Assembly (NCBI GenBank): GCA_021636625.1
Contig: JAJWLX010000016.1
Location: 1-60,585 of the forward strand
Reading direction: 5' to 3'
DNA from: Prevotella sp.
Lineage (GTDB): Bacteria; Bacteroidota; Bacteroidia; Bacteroidales; Bacteroidaceae
Length of the DNA stretch: 60,585 nucleotides
The notes beneath the pieces are model-generated. The model was not told the DNA's origin and searched no databases. It worked only from the letters and a program-made list of their open reading frames with translations. Positions within the stretch are counted from its first letter, which is position 1; each line of letters begins with the position of its first letter. The translations under genes were made by a program, and so were the position numbers. This document shows positions 51,191 to 58,493 of this stretch, in pieces.

Positions 51191-52732
51191 TTATAGTCCT
51201 TTCCCCATGTGAGGATGCAATACTTCTTGGTTCATGGCAGCTTCAAAGTTTCTCGCCGCCACATCCATTGGCGTATCTACTCCGGGTTTGAAGTAGGGAC
51301 GAGGTGGCGCAGGGGCTGCACCATGATGGTGGTCAACTATCACTACAGGTGCGCCATGTGGACGATGTAGCTCACTGCCTACTTCTGCAGCAACACCCAA
51401 TCCTGCTAACAGTGCAGCTCCAATCTTGGTTCCCAAACTGGTACGGTCTTTCATATCTACCTCACCGAATATCTTGGAAAAGAGTTTCATGCGATGGTAG
51501 TCATCCACTGCCATGAACTTGTCATACTGCTTCTGCGTTATCTCGTGGCTTACTCGCTCACCGTTGATGATGGCGGTCATGCGGTACTTGCCTTCCTGCT
51601 CAGCTGGCTCCACTCGTATCTCACCAACAGTTACTTCTCTGCCATGCTTGCCTTCACGGAACCATCCCTTACTCTCGTCCAAGTCCTGCCCATCCACAAT
51701 ACCTACTTTATTGTTCATAGGTTCTTGCTGCACTTGCAGTGGCTCAACGGTAGATTGCAACTGCATCTTGCCGTCCAACTCCTGCTGCACCTCTGGACGC
51801 AAACCGATATGGATGCGCTCCTTGCTGTTGAGCATATCCATCGTTATCTTGTCGGTGAAATCGTCCTTGATGACATTATTCAATATATCTAGTCGTTTGG
51901 CTACAGATACTTGCTTGACAGAATTGTTGGTCAATGCCTTCAATTCATCGTCGGTCAAGTCATACACCATATCACTTTTGGTGCTTTCTGATTGGATGGT
52001 GAGTGTCTTTGCCTTCTCATCGATGATGATACCGTGTGAAGACAGGCATTCCTGCCATTGATCGTTGGAGAAATATACAGGTGAGCTTATCAGTTCCTTG
52101 TATGGTTTGGCAGGCTCTTGACTTCTTGGACGTGTCTCTACAGGTGTCACCACGGCTTGCAGATTTTGTAATACGTCTGCTTGTGGTGCTGCTTGTTGCT
52201 GTCCTTTATAGTAAAAGCCATAACCTCCAGAGGTTAACTCACCTGGTTTCAGTCTTCTGTCAGGTCTCTCTGCCACCATCGGTGCTCCTGCATAGAACAT
52301 CTGTCCGCCGACACGTCTCAGATGATAACCGTCCTGCATCCTCGGTGTCCAACCCAAAAACTCTGGACTCCATCCCAATCTGCCGTACTCTCCAGCACCA
52401 ATCCTATATCCATGCAGTCCCATTGCCACTCTTCCGTTAGCATTCCTTGCATGGACAAGGTTTCTCGGCATATAGAAGTCTTTGCTTATGATGCTGGTAA
52501 AGACATTGTATGCCTTCTTGTTAGCAGAGTTGGTTCCCCAATCAGTCAATGCCAGCATCTGTTTCTCGGTAAGGTTATAGGTCAGCAGTGGAGAGTCGTG
52601 TCCCTGCACCGCTAACTGATAACCGTCACCGTTGGCAATGATATGGGCTTGCATACCATTGCGCATCAAGACGTCACGCATCTCTGGCTGAATGTCCATC
52701 TGTCTTGGATTCAAGTTCTTTCTTATCGCCAT
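51191..52732 (-). CDS. DUF3945-type repeat protein
   Basis: 513 aa. At least three beta-rich units with the DUF3945 pattern (NGDGYQLAVQGHDSPLLTYN, LTEKQMLALTDWG; MVYDLTDDELKALTNN; ERVSHEITQKQYDKFMAVDD). C-terminal segment with a hydrophobic stretch (LGTKIGAALLAGLGVAAEVG) and a His/Pro-rich tail (VIVDHHHGAAPAPPRPY). Unknown role; this family is a marker of Bacteroidetes conjugative elements. Confidence 0.7.
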   Translation of the reverse strand: MAIRKNLNPRQMDIQPEMRDVLMRNGMQAHIIANGDGYQLAVQGHDSPLLTYNLTEKQMLALTDWGTNSANKKAYNVFTSIISKDFYMPRNLVHARNANGRVAMGLHGYRIGAGEYGRLGWSPEFLGWTPRMQDGYHLRRVGGQMFYAGAPMVAERPDRRLKPGELTSGGYGFYYKGQQQAAPQADVLQNLQAVVTPVETRPRSQEPAKPYKELISSPVYFSNDQWQECLSSHGIIIDEKAKTLTIQSESTKSDMVYDLTDDELKALTNNSVKQVSVAKRLDILNNVIKDDFTDKITMDMLNSKERIHIGLRPEVQQELDGKMQLQSTVEPLQVQQEPMNNKVGIVDGQDLDESKGWFREGKHGREVTVGEIRVEPAEQEGKYRMTAIINGERVSHEITQKQYDKFMAVDDYHRMKLFSKIFGEVDMKDRTSLGTKIGAALLAGLGVAAEVGSELHRPHGAPVVIVDHHHGAAPAPPRPYFKPGVDTPMDVAARNFEAAMNQEVLHPHMGKGL

Positions 52733-52744
52733 AGCCTGATTGTA

Positions 52745-52969
52745 TTAAGCGTTCTCTGTTTCCATTCCTTGCTCCAACAGTTCGTCCTTGTACTTCACAA
52801 ACTGTTCTGCACTCTCGTTGCCGATGCACAGGGCATGTTCCTTGCAGTATTCTTGATACTCGTTCTGCCATTCCTCGCTGAAATGGTTCACATAATCAAG
52901 CCAACCGTATTCACCGCTCTGCATCTTCTCCACGAGGATGTCTTCTGTATAATATGGTCCTTTTCTCAT
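52745..52969 (-). CDS. Small 74-aa transfer-operon protein
   Basis: MRKGPYYTEDILVEKMQSGE, helical and acidic (WQNEYQEYCKEHALCIGNES). 12 bp before the DUF3945 gene. Unknown. Confidence 0.6.
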   Translation of the reverse strand: MRKGPYYTEDILVEKMQSGEYGWLDYVNHFSEEWQNEYQEYCKEHALCIGNESAEQFVKYKDELLEQGMETENA

Positions 52970-52995
52970 TTCTTCCCTAAGTTTGATGTTTCACG

Positions 52996-53754
52996 TTACT
53001 TCCTTGCGACAGCAGAAGCATGTCTTCCGGCAGCTTTCTTTTGCTCATTCCACAGTTCTTCGGTATATTCCTCCTCTGGAACATAGTCAAGATTACCGTC
53101 ATCATCCATTACCCAACAGCCATAGATGCCGAAGGTATATTTGTCCCACTCTCGCTTGCCTTCCTTGCGCCACTGCTCACCATCACCGTTGGCGAAGCGG
53201 ATGCCTGTGTCGCTCTTCAGGTCGATGCCTACAGTCACAGGCTCGTCTTCTACGGCAAATGTCAGTGCCTCGCCATTTTGGATGCTCTTTAGCTCCGTTC
53301 CTCCAAGACTGAGTTCGTCAGATAGCACCTGCAAGTTTCTACCAATCACAGGTGTCGGCACTGCCATAACCTGATTGGTCTCTCTGTCAATCTGTACAAA
53401 AGCCTTGACATGTGTGCCATCTGATATATCCACATCTGCCACCACAGCCTTGCCCTGCTTCAACAGTTCCTGCTGCTCCTTGGTGAATTTGTCCAATGGG
53501 GCGTACTTCAACACAGGATAGAACATCACATCCACATTTCCGTCTGCCATTCTTACCAAGGTAAATCTGGTTCTGCTCTTGATACTGTAACCCTCGTTTA
53601 CCTCCATGCGAACAGGCAGCACTGGCGATGGGCGCCCATTGCTGATGTCCTCCAAGGCATGCATCGGCAGGTCTTCTATCATCTCATGGGTAAGACCGAA
53701 CTTGGCAAGTGTCTGATATGGCACTTCACTTTCTTCAAATGAGTTTCTTTTCAT
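52996..53754 (-). CDS. DUF4099/DUF3945-like protein, first gene of transfer operon
   Basis: 252 aa. N-terminal DUF4099 motif VPYQTLAKFGLTHEMIEDLP, ALEDISNGRPSPVLPVRM, then DUF3945-like strands (FTLVRMADGNVDVMFYPVLK, LLKQGKAVVADVD). The start at 53754 follows a promoter at 53796-53824. Role unknown; basic end ASAVARK. Confidence 0.75.
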   Translation of the reverse strand: MKRNSFEESEVPYQTLAKFGLTHEMIEDLPMHALEDISNGRPSPVLPVRMEVNEGYSIKSRTRFTLVRMADGNVDVMFYPVLKYAPLDKFTKEQQELLKQGKAVVADVDISDGTHVKAFVQIDRETNQVMAVPTPVIGRNLQVLSDELSLGGTELKSIQNGEALTFAVEDEPVTVGIDLKSDTGIRFANGDGEQWRKEGKREWDKYTFGIYGCWVMDDDGNLDYVPEEEYTEELWNEQKKAAGRHASAVARK

Positions 53755-53795
53755 ATTCTGATTATATTTTGAATGATACTTTGCATATAGCCATG

Positions 53796-53824
53796 CAAAG
53801 ATAGCCCAAGAGTAATGAATACAA
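53796..53824 (-). promoter_or_regulatory. Promoter of the long transfer operon
   Basis: Minus strand TTG (53822-53824), 18-nt spacer, TATCTTTG (53796-53803). An ATGCAAAG/TGCAT palindromic stretch (53782-53797) and the GATACTTT word lie between it and the ATG. Confidence 0.65.
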
Positions 53825-53971
53825 GAAAGCCTACGCTCCATCGTCCAATCTTTTCCGTTTTATTATGATTATATCATCATTTCATACTCTCAATCATACT
53901 TTAATCTTATTTTATGTTATACTTTTATGGCATCGTGTATTACTCTTGATTTCTTTCCCTAACTTTGCACC

Positions 53972-54583
53972 ATGAAAAGAAAAATTGTGGCATTATGGGT
54001 AATAAGTTGTCTGGCGGTATCGAATGCAAAAGCACAGTTCAATACCGTCAGCGATAACGTATGCCGTTACAAAGTCAAGAAAGTTGAGGAGAAGTTTCTG
54101 CTTCCTGCCAATCAACCTGTAGATTCTATACAAGTCAATCTACTTCAACAGGAAACAGGCTCAATGGATAGCAAACAAAAACAGTGGATAAGCAGCTATC
54201 CGAGCATCACTTATCCACTGAAATCAATCAAGGTCACCAGTCCTTACGGCTATCGTCGTGACCCTTTTACAGGCAAACTGTCATGGCACAACGGTTTGGA
54301 TCTTCGTGCAAAGAACGAACCTGCCTATGCCATGATGGATGGTATTGTCGAAAAGGTAGGGTATGACAATCGTTCTGGCAACTATGTTACATTGAGGCAT
54401 GGCAATTACCATGTCAGCTATTGCCATTTATCCTCAATCATAGTTCGTAAAGGAGAATATGTTTATCCTGGTATCATTGTTGGTGTCACTGGTAATACCG
54501 GTCGCAGCACAGGTAGCCATCTCCACCTTACATGCAAAAAGGATGGCAAGAGTATCAATCCTGCCATCCTTTTCAATATCTGA
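53972..54583 (+). CDS. Secreted M23 endopeptidase
   Basis: 203 aa; signal peptide ends near AKAQF. Catalytic M23 domain complete: GYRRDPFTGKLSWHNGLD (HxxxD), YCHLSSI, STGSHLHL (HxH). Probably an envelope peptidoglycan hydrolase working with the transfer operon on the other strand. The -7 word TAACTTTG ends 4 nt before the ATG, so the message may be leaderless. Its 3' end overlaps a terminator hairpin. Confidence 0.85.
   Translation: MKRKIVALWVISCLAVSNAKAQFNTVSDNVCRYKVKKVEEKFLLPANQPVDSIQVNLLQQETGSMDSKQKQWISSYPSITYPLKSIKVTSPYGYRRDPFTGKLSWHNGLDLRAKNEPAYAMMDGIVEKVGYDNRSGNYVTLRHGNYHVSYCHLSSIIVRKGEYVYPGIIVGVTGNTGRSTGSHLHLTCKKDGKSINPAILFNI
54541..54573 (+). terminator. Terminator inside the 3' end of the M23 gene
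   Basis: Perfect 8-bp stem GGATGGCA / TGCCATCC plus TTTT, before the TGA at 54581. Confidence 0.6.
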
Positions 54584-54587
54584 ATTT

Positions 54588-55889
54588 TTATCGATAACTC
54601 TTGCGATCGATTTTTCCATTAAATGTACGACGCACTTCAGTAATCTCATCATATAATACTGGAACTTTATGAGATTCTAAATTAGATTTGAGGTAATTCA
54701 CCAGATCTTTTCGATTATAATCGACATCTGGTACAATCAACAGTTTCAATACTTTTCCAACAACAGGATGTGGAGCCTCGATACATATGCAATCTTTCAC
54801 ACCAGAAAAAGCCAAAGCTATGTCCTCAACCTCTGTAGGAGCAATCTTATAACCTCCAACATTTATAACATCGTCTCTTCGTCCATACAGCCGTAACCTA
54901 CCTTTTCTATCTATAGATCCTAAATCTGCTGTGATAATGGCACCATCTTTTAGCACTTTTTCTGTTGCATCCGTATCATTCCAATATCCCATCATAAGTG
55001 TTTTTCCTTTACACCCAACAACACCGTCGTCTGTAATGAAAAATAAAGATCGTTTCATTGGCATACCCAAACAGCCTGCCAAACATTCGCCATCATTATA
55101 ATTATAAGTAGAAATAATGCCTGTTTCTGTAGATGCATAGGTGTTATAAAGTCGAGTTTGAGGCAAAACTTGACACAATAGACGCATATCTTCTAATGGC
55201 ATGGGAGCAGCCCCTGTTTCTATGAAATCTATCTTGTTAGCATATGATGTCAATTTATCTTTTGCGATAGTCAAGAGCATACGTATGCAAGCTGGAACCA
55301 AGAATGTTGCCACCTTGGTATTTGCATCATCTATTACCTCAAAGAAACGGTTAATATCCTTCATTCCATCAATCAACTGGATTGTTCCTCCTGTGTAGAT
55401 AACGGGATAGATTTTCGACAAACTACCAATATGATTCAAAGGTCCATTGATGATAAATGTTAAATCACCATCATACTCTTGTGCCTCAACCAAATTTTCC
55501 GCATCAGCCATAATTGTTTCATGACTTATCATGACTGCCTTGGATTTTCCTGTTGTACCTGTTGTATAGAGTATATCAGCCACACCCTCTGGAGCAATCT
55601 TTCCAGAAAAAGTATCTATAAGTTGCTTTCTTTTACAGGACGGTAATTCTTTACCTAAGGGCACAGCTACAGCATCTGCAAGATGGATTGCGAAATAAGA
55701 TGCAATAAAATCAAAAGTAGAAGTTGCCACGATTGGTACCATTTTTCGTGTAACATCCCCTAATTCAGTTGATTTAAGGTATGCGGCCTTAAATAATGCT
55801 GAATACGAATATGATTTTCCCTCGCATTTTAAAGCTATCTTCTCTGGGCTGTACGTTGCATGCGAACGCAATTTATCCTCTATCGTCAT
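54588..55889 (-). CDS. AMP-dependent acyl-adenylating ligase
   Basis: 433 aa. ANL-superfamily motifs: A3 YTTGTTGKSKAVMISH, A5 YNTYASTETGIIS, A7 TADLGSIDRKGRLRL, A8 GRRDDVINVGGYKIAPTEVE, A10 FNGKIDRKS. Compact compared with the usual 500 aa. It would activate a carboxylic acid and load it on the ACP encoded just upstream, whose stop it overlaps by ATGA. Substrate unknown. Confidence 0.88.
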   Translation of the reverse strand: MTIEDKLRSHATYSPEKIALKCEGKSYSYSALFKAAYLKSTELGDVTRKMVPIVATSTFDFIASYFAIHLADAVAVPLGKELPSCKRKQLIDTFSGKIAPEGVADILYTTGTTGKSKAVMISHETIMADAENLVEAQEYDGDLTFIINGPLNHIGSLSKIYPVIYTGGTIQLIDGMKDINRFFEVIDDANTKVATFLVPACIRMLLTIAKDKLTSYANKIDFIETGAAPMPLEDMRLLCQVLPQTRLYNTYASTETGIISTYNYNDGECLAGCLGMPMKRSLFFITDDGVVGCKGKTLMMGYWNDTDATEKVLKDGAIITADLGSIDRKGRLRLYGRRDDVINVGGYKIAPTEVEDIALAFSGVKDCICIEAPHPVVGKVLKLLIVPDVDYNRKDLVNYLKSNLESHKVPVLYDEITEVRRTFNGKIDRKSYR

Positions 55890-56116
55890 TTTTCAGCTAT
55901 TTTCTTTTGTACCATCTCAACAAGACTATCAAGTGTTCTAAAATTCTTTGGAGTGACATCTGAATGGTTAAGTTCTATCCCATACATATCAGAAAGTGTC
56001 ATTAAAATTGTTGTTATTCCAAGCGAATCAAGCTCTTGAAACAAAAAATCAGAGTCTAAATCTACTAAAGGCAACACATTCTCCAGTGTCTGTCGAATAA
56101 TTTCTTTCATTGTCAT
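55886..56116 (-). CDS. Acyl/peptidyl carrier protein
   Basis: 76 aa. Helix I IIRQTLENVLPLVDLDSDFL, then ELDSLGITTILMTLSDMYGI with the phosphopantetheine-attachment Ser in DSLG. Distinct from housekeeping AcpP (lacks DSLDTVELVM). Tightly coupled to the ligase; acts as its carrier. Confidence 0.85.
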   Translation of the reverse strand: MTMKEIIRQTLENVLPLVDLDSDFLFQELDSLGITTILMTLSDMYGIELNHSDVTPKNFRTLDSLVEMVQKKIAEK

Positions 56117-56121
56117 AATAG

Positions 56122-57105
56122 TTAATAATTAAAAATACGAGGTAAAAAATCCAATAAATATTTCCGCCAATTTTCCCAACTATGTGCTCCATCTGTTTCA
56201 TTATACAGATATGTAGCTCCTTGTTTAGAAAGGCGCTTGCGAAATTTATCCAAGAAAGTTTTTAAAGGATCTTTCCTCCCAATTGCAATATAATAAAGTT
56301 GAGGAGGAGTTTTAAACTGATTTTTTAGTTTGTTGTCTAAATTCTGATAAACATCTACATCTTCAACAACATCTTTTCCCTTCTCATATTTTTGCTTCAA
56401 CCAATCTGGTAATTTGTCTTTAATCTTCTCAACTTGAGCATTTACTTTTTGTATGTGCATAATATTTTTGTCAGTCAATGGATTTATAGATTGGGGCGAG
56501 AACAAACCTACATAATCAAACATCGTTGGATTGTTAGCAGAAATGGCTATTGTATGTAGCCCTCCCATTGAAAGACCGGCAATAGCTCTATGTTGCTTGT
56601 CAGACTCAACCCTAAACGTTTTTTCTACAAAAGGTATGATTTCTTCAGAAAAAGCCTTTTCTGTTCGTCCCATCCATGAAGATACATTAGAACGACTTGC
56701 TTTTCCTTGCATATAAGGGCTTTGTCCTGGTGCAGCATCCAAATCTACGATTCCGTTAGGCATAATTACAATCATAGGCTTTGCCTTGCCTTGTGCTATC
56801 ATATTATCCATTATCTGAGACAAACGACCCATATCAAGCCATGCCATTTCATCACCACCAGTACCATGTAAGAGATACAATACAGGATACGTCTTTTTGA
56901 GATTCACGTCATAGTCTGCTGGCAGATAGACAGACAAACGACGTTGCTTCATATTCTCATTGAATGATGAAGGATACCAAAGTTGACGAACTTTACCATG
57001 TGGAACATTTTGCTTTTTATAATAAGACCCTGGGAATCCGTCGACAATAAAATAATTCAAGGTGTCAGTAATATCACGTACTACATTAGGATTGCATGGA
57101 TCCAA
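56122..57105 (-). CDS. Esterase-D-like alpha/beta hydrolase
   Basis: 327 aa from TTG 57105. Ferulic-acid-esterase/enterochelin-esterase-like: RLSVYLPADYDVNLKKTYPV, LYLLHGTGGDEMAWLDMG, catalytic Ser in GLSMGG, Asp in GRKDP, His in DGAHSWENW. Might release or transfer the acyl group held by the ACP. The start is uncertain: ATG 57122 would give MVKKKFLDP only if an A8 tract had one more A; a TTG or this tract's slippage are alternatives. Confidence 0.8.
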   Translation of the reverse strand: MDPCNPNVVRDITDTLNYFIVDGFPGSYYKKQNVPHGKVRQLWYPSSFNENMKQRRLSVYLPADYDVNLKKTYPVLYLLHGTGGDEMAWLDMGRLSQIMDNMIAQGKAKPMIVIMPNGIVDLDAAPGQSPYMQGKASRSNVSSWMGRTEKAFSEEIIPFVEKTFRVESDKQHRAIAGLSMGGLHTIAISANNPTMFDYVGLFSPQSINPLTDKNIMHIQKVNAQVEKIKDKLPDWLKQKYEKGKDVVEDVDVYQNLDNKLKNQFKTPPQLYYIAIGRKDPLKTFLDKFRKRLSKQGATYLYNETDGAHSWENWRKYLLDFLPRIFNY

Positions 57106-57157
57106 AAACTTTTTTTTACCATCAGCGAAAGTACGTATTTTTTATAAGTGATTGAGA

Positions 57158-57179
57158 ATGAGATAAGTTTTTATCTCAT
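57158..57179. promoter_or_regulatory. Palindromic operator-like site
   Basis: Perfect inverted repeat ATGAGATAA-GTTT-TTATCTCAT in the leader of the esterase operon. Confidence 0.55.
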
Positions 57180-57265
57180 AAAAAGAAGAGGTTACGAATT
57201 AGAAATAAACAGAATGTAGCATCCTGCTGTGATTTGCATAACCATCCAAAGAACTCTTTCGGTTG

Positions 57266-57273
57266 CAAAGGTA
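57266..57273 (-). promoter_or_regulatory. Probable -7 element of the esterase operon
   Basis: Minus strand TACCTTTG; leader of about 130 nt including the palindrome at 57158. Confidence 0.5.
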
Positions 57274-57282
57274 CGATATTTA

Positions 57283-57327
57283 ATCGGGGATAAAGAATGT
57301 TTTAAGATTTTTTATCCTCGATTTTTT
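57283..57327 (+). terminator. Plus-strand terminator without an obvious gene
   Basis: 12-bp stem ATCGGGGATAAA / TTTATCCTCGAT (one G-T) followed by TTTTTT. It overlaps the region upstream of the esterase promoter and has no plus-strand gene before it. Confidence 0.6.
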
Positions 57328-57539
57328 ACTTGGATAAATCTGTTTTTATTAAACCATGTTCTTCTCTATTCTTTGCTATTTCCATTTCAATCCATTCAAA
57401 CTTATGTGGCAATGGTTTCTGTTTTTTGAATGGTCTATTTCGTTTGCATATTCTCATCCTTTCGTGTGTTTTGTATAAAAGTCAGCCGTCGTCGCAGAAA
57501 GACAGTCCTCGTACCTCAGACTAACTTCCTCCGACTATG

Positions 57540-57621
57540 GCACGGCAAGAAAAATCCTTGGCGGTATGCCTTGAAATACTTCAAGACTATACTGCCAAGG
57601 ACTTTTCTTTGTTTGCCGTGC
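57540..57621. repeat. 82-nt nested palindrome A
   Basis: Stems GCACGGCAA/TTGCCGTGC, AAGAAAA/TTTTCTT, TCCTTGGC/GCCAAGGA, GTAT/ATAC and CTTGAA/TTCAAG, nearly continuous over the full length. Confidence 0.8.
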
Positions 57622-57683
57622 TGACAACGGCTGATTTTTATAGCCACAACTCGCAGTTCCATTTTTTATCGCACAATCCAAAC

Positions 57684-57717
57684 GACATGAAACAGTGGCA
57701 CGCCACCCTTTCATGTC
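57684..57717. repeat. 34-nt palindrome B
   Basis: Perfect 9-bp stem GACATGAAA/TTTCATGTC and GTGG/CCAC inside. Confidence 0.75.
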
Positions 57718-57723
57718 TCAGTA

Positions 57724-57805
57724 GTACGGCATGAGGAAAAGTGTTTCTTTTTGTCGGTTGCAGGCTAACCGATCAAAAGAAACACCATTCCTTGATTTGC
57801 CGTAC
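57724..57805. repeat. 82-nt nested palindrome C
   Basis: Stems GTACGGCA/TGCCGTAC, GGAA/TTCC, TGTTTCTTTT/AAAAGAAACA and TCGGTT/AACCGA. Outer stem is the same as in palindrome A except for one compensated pair (C-G to T-A). Confidence 0.8.
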
Positions 57806-57839
57806 CATTTTGTTTGCATACTCCATCGCAAGAAAGAAG

Positions 57840-58085
57840 TCATTGATGTAAACCCCAACGACCACTTTCATGCTTGGCTGCACAGCCTTGGAGAAAACCC
57901 GATGCAAGAAGCATGGACAAGCCATACTCTTCTTTCACCGGAATTTCTCTGATGGCTGTGCCATTCTTGTATGCGATTTCCATTTTCCTAAAAACATTTG
58001 CAAGACAGTAATTGTATCCATCTCTCAGAAATGAGTATGCGATAATTGTGCAGTCCAAAAACTTCCGTGAAGTTTCTATTTTCAT
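57840..58085 (-). CDS. Doubtful 81-aa protein
   Basis: MKIETSRKFLDCTIIAYSFL and YGLSMLLASGFLQGC read as protein-like; ATG follows GGAGGAAAG about 23 nt upstream and a minus-strand TACCTTTG at 58153. No family recognised. Could equally be chance. Confidence 0.35.
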   Translation of the reverse strand: MKIETSRKFLDCTIIAYSFLRDGYNYCLANVFRKMEIAYKNGTAIREIPVKEEYGLSMLLASGFLQGCAAKHESGRWGLHQ

Positions 58086-58428
58086 TTGCCGCTCTGATTT
58101 TCTTTCCTCCACAGGGTCTTTCCTTTTGGCATCAATCGTTATCGTGCAGGTGCAAAGGTATGGCAGCGGGCTTTGGAAATAAAAGGTCGAGCCTTCGGTT
58201 TTCGAAAAAATCTCCACACCGTTGGGTAGTATTTTTCCTAAAAATTCTTCTATAATCTGCTGAATAGCTTAAAATGAGCGATTTATAAGTGTTCAACCTC
58301 AATAGAGGTAATGATTTGGCAATAGTCACAACTTCTGCAATATGCATATGTTTGCTTTGCCTAACAACTCTTTACAGTTGCAAAAATACAAAATAAAAAT
58401 GAAACCACACTATGTTGGTGCAAAAAAA

Positions 58429-58475
58429 CAATAGTCATAAAACAAAGATTAACTTCGCCTTATGACTATTGTTGT
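58429..58475 (-). terminator. Terminator of the 58494 lipoprotein gene
   Basis: Perfect 12-bp stem CAATAGTCATAA / TTATGACTATTG followed on the minus strand by TTTTTTTG. Confidence 0.8.
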
Positions 58476-58493
58476 CCACATTAAACTTATTTA

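Larger units (their letters stand above)
57328..58428. other. Gene-poor block with long covarying palindromes
   Basis: Contains three palindromes (57540-57621, 57684-57717, 57724-57805), a minus-strand promoter word TACCTTTG (58153-58160) and one doubtful 81-codon minus-strand gene (57840-58085). Otherwise nothing recognised. Confidence 0.6.
20411..58430. mobile_element. Integrative/mobilizable element (boundaries uncertain)
   Basis: Continuous block of SSB, serine recombinase, MobV relaxase with oriT-like sequence, ArdC, DUF2958, DUF3945/DUF4099 proteins, conjugation-type lytic enzymes, a toxin-antitoxin system and cargo. No direct repeats marking ends were found. No VirB4 or coupling-protein ATPase is present, so it may be mobilizable only or may continue beyond the window. 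The left edge is set at the ncRNA promoter and the right edge at the terminator before the 58494 lipoprotein gene; both are guesses. Confidence 0.5.

Noticed and set aside
57540..57805. Integron attC sites
   Set aside because: The palindromes lack the GTTRRRY/RYYYAAC core sites, and no integron integrase is present.
20411..58430. CTnDOT-type conjugative transposon
   Set aside because: None of TraA-TraQ, RteABC, a tyrosine integrase or the CTnDOT mobilization genes were recognised; gene content differs.
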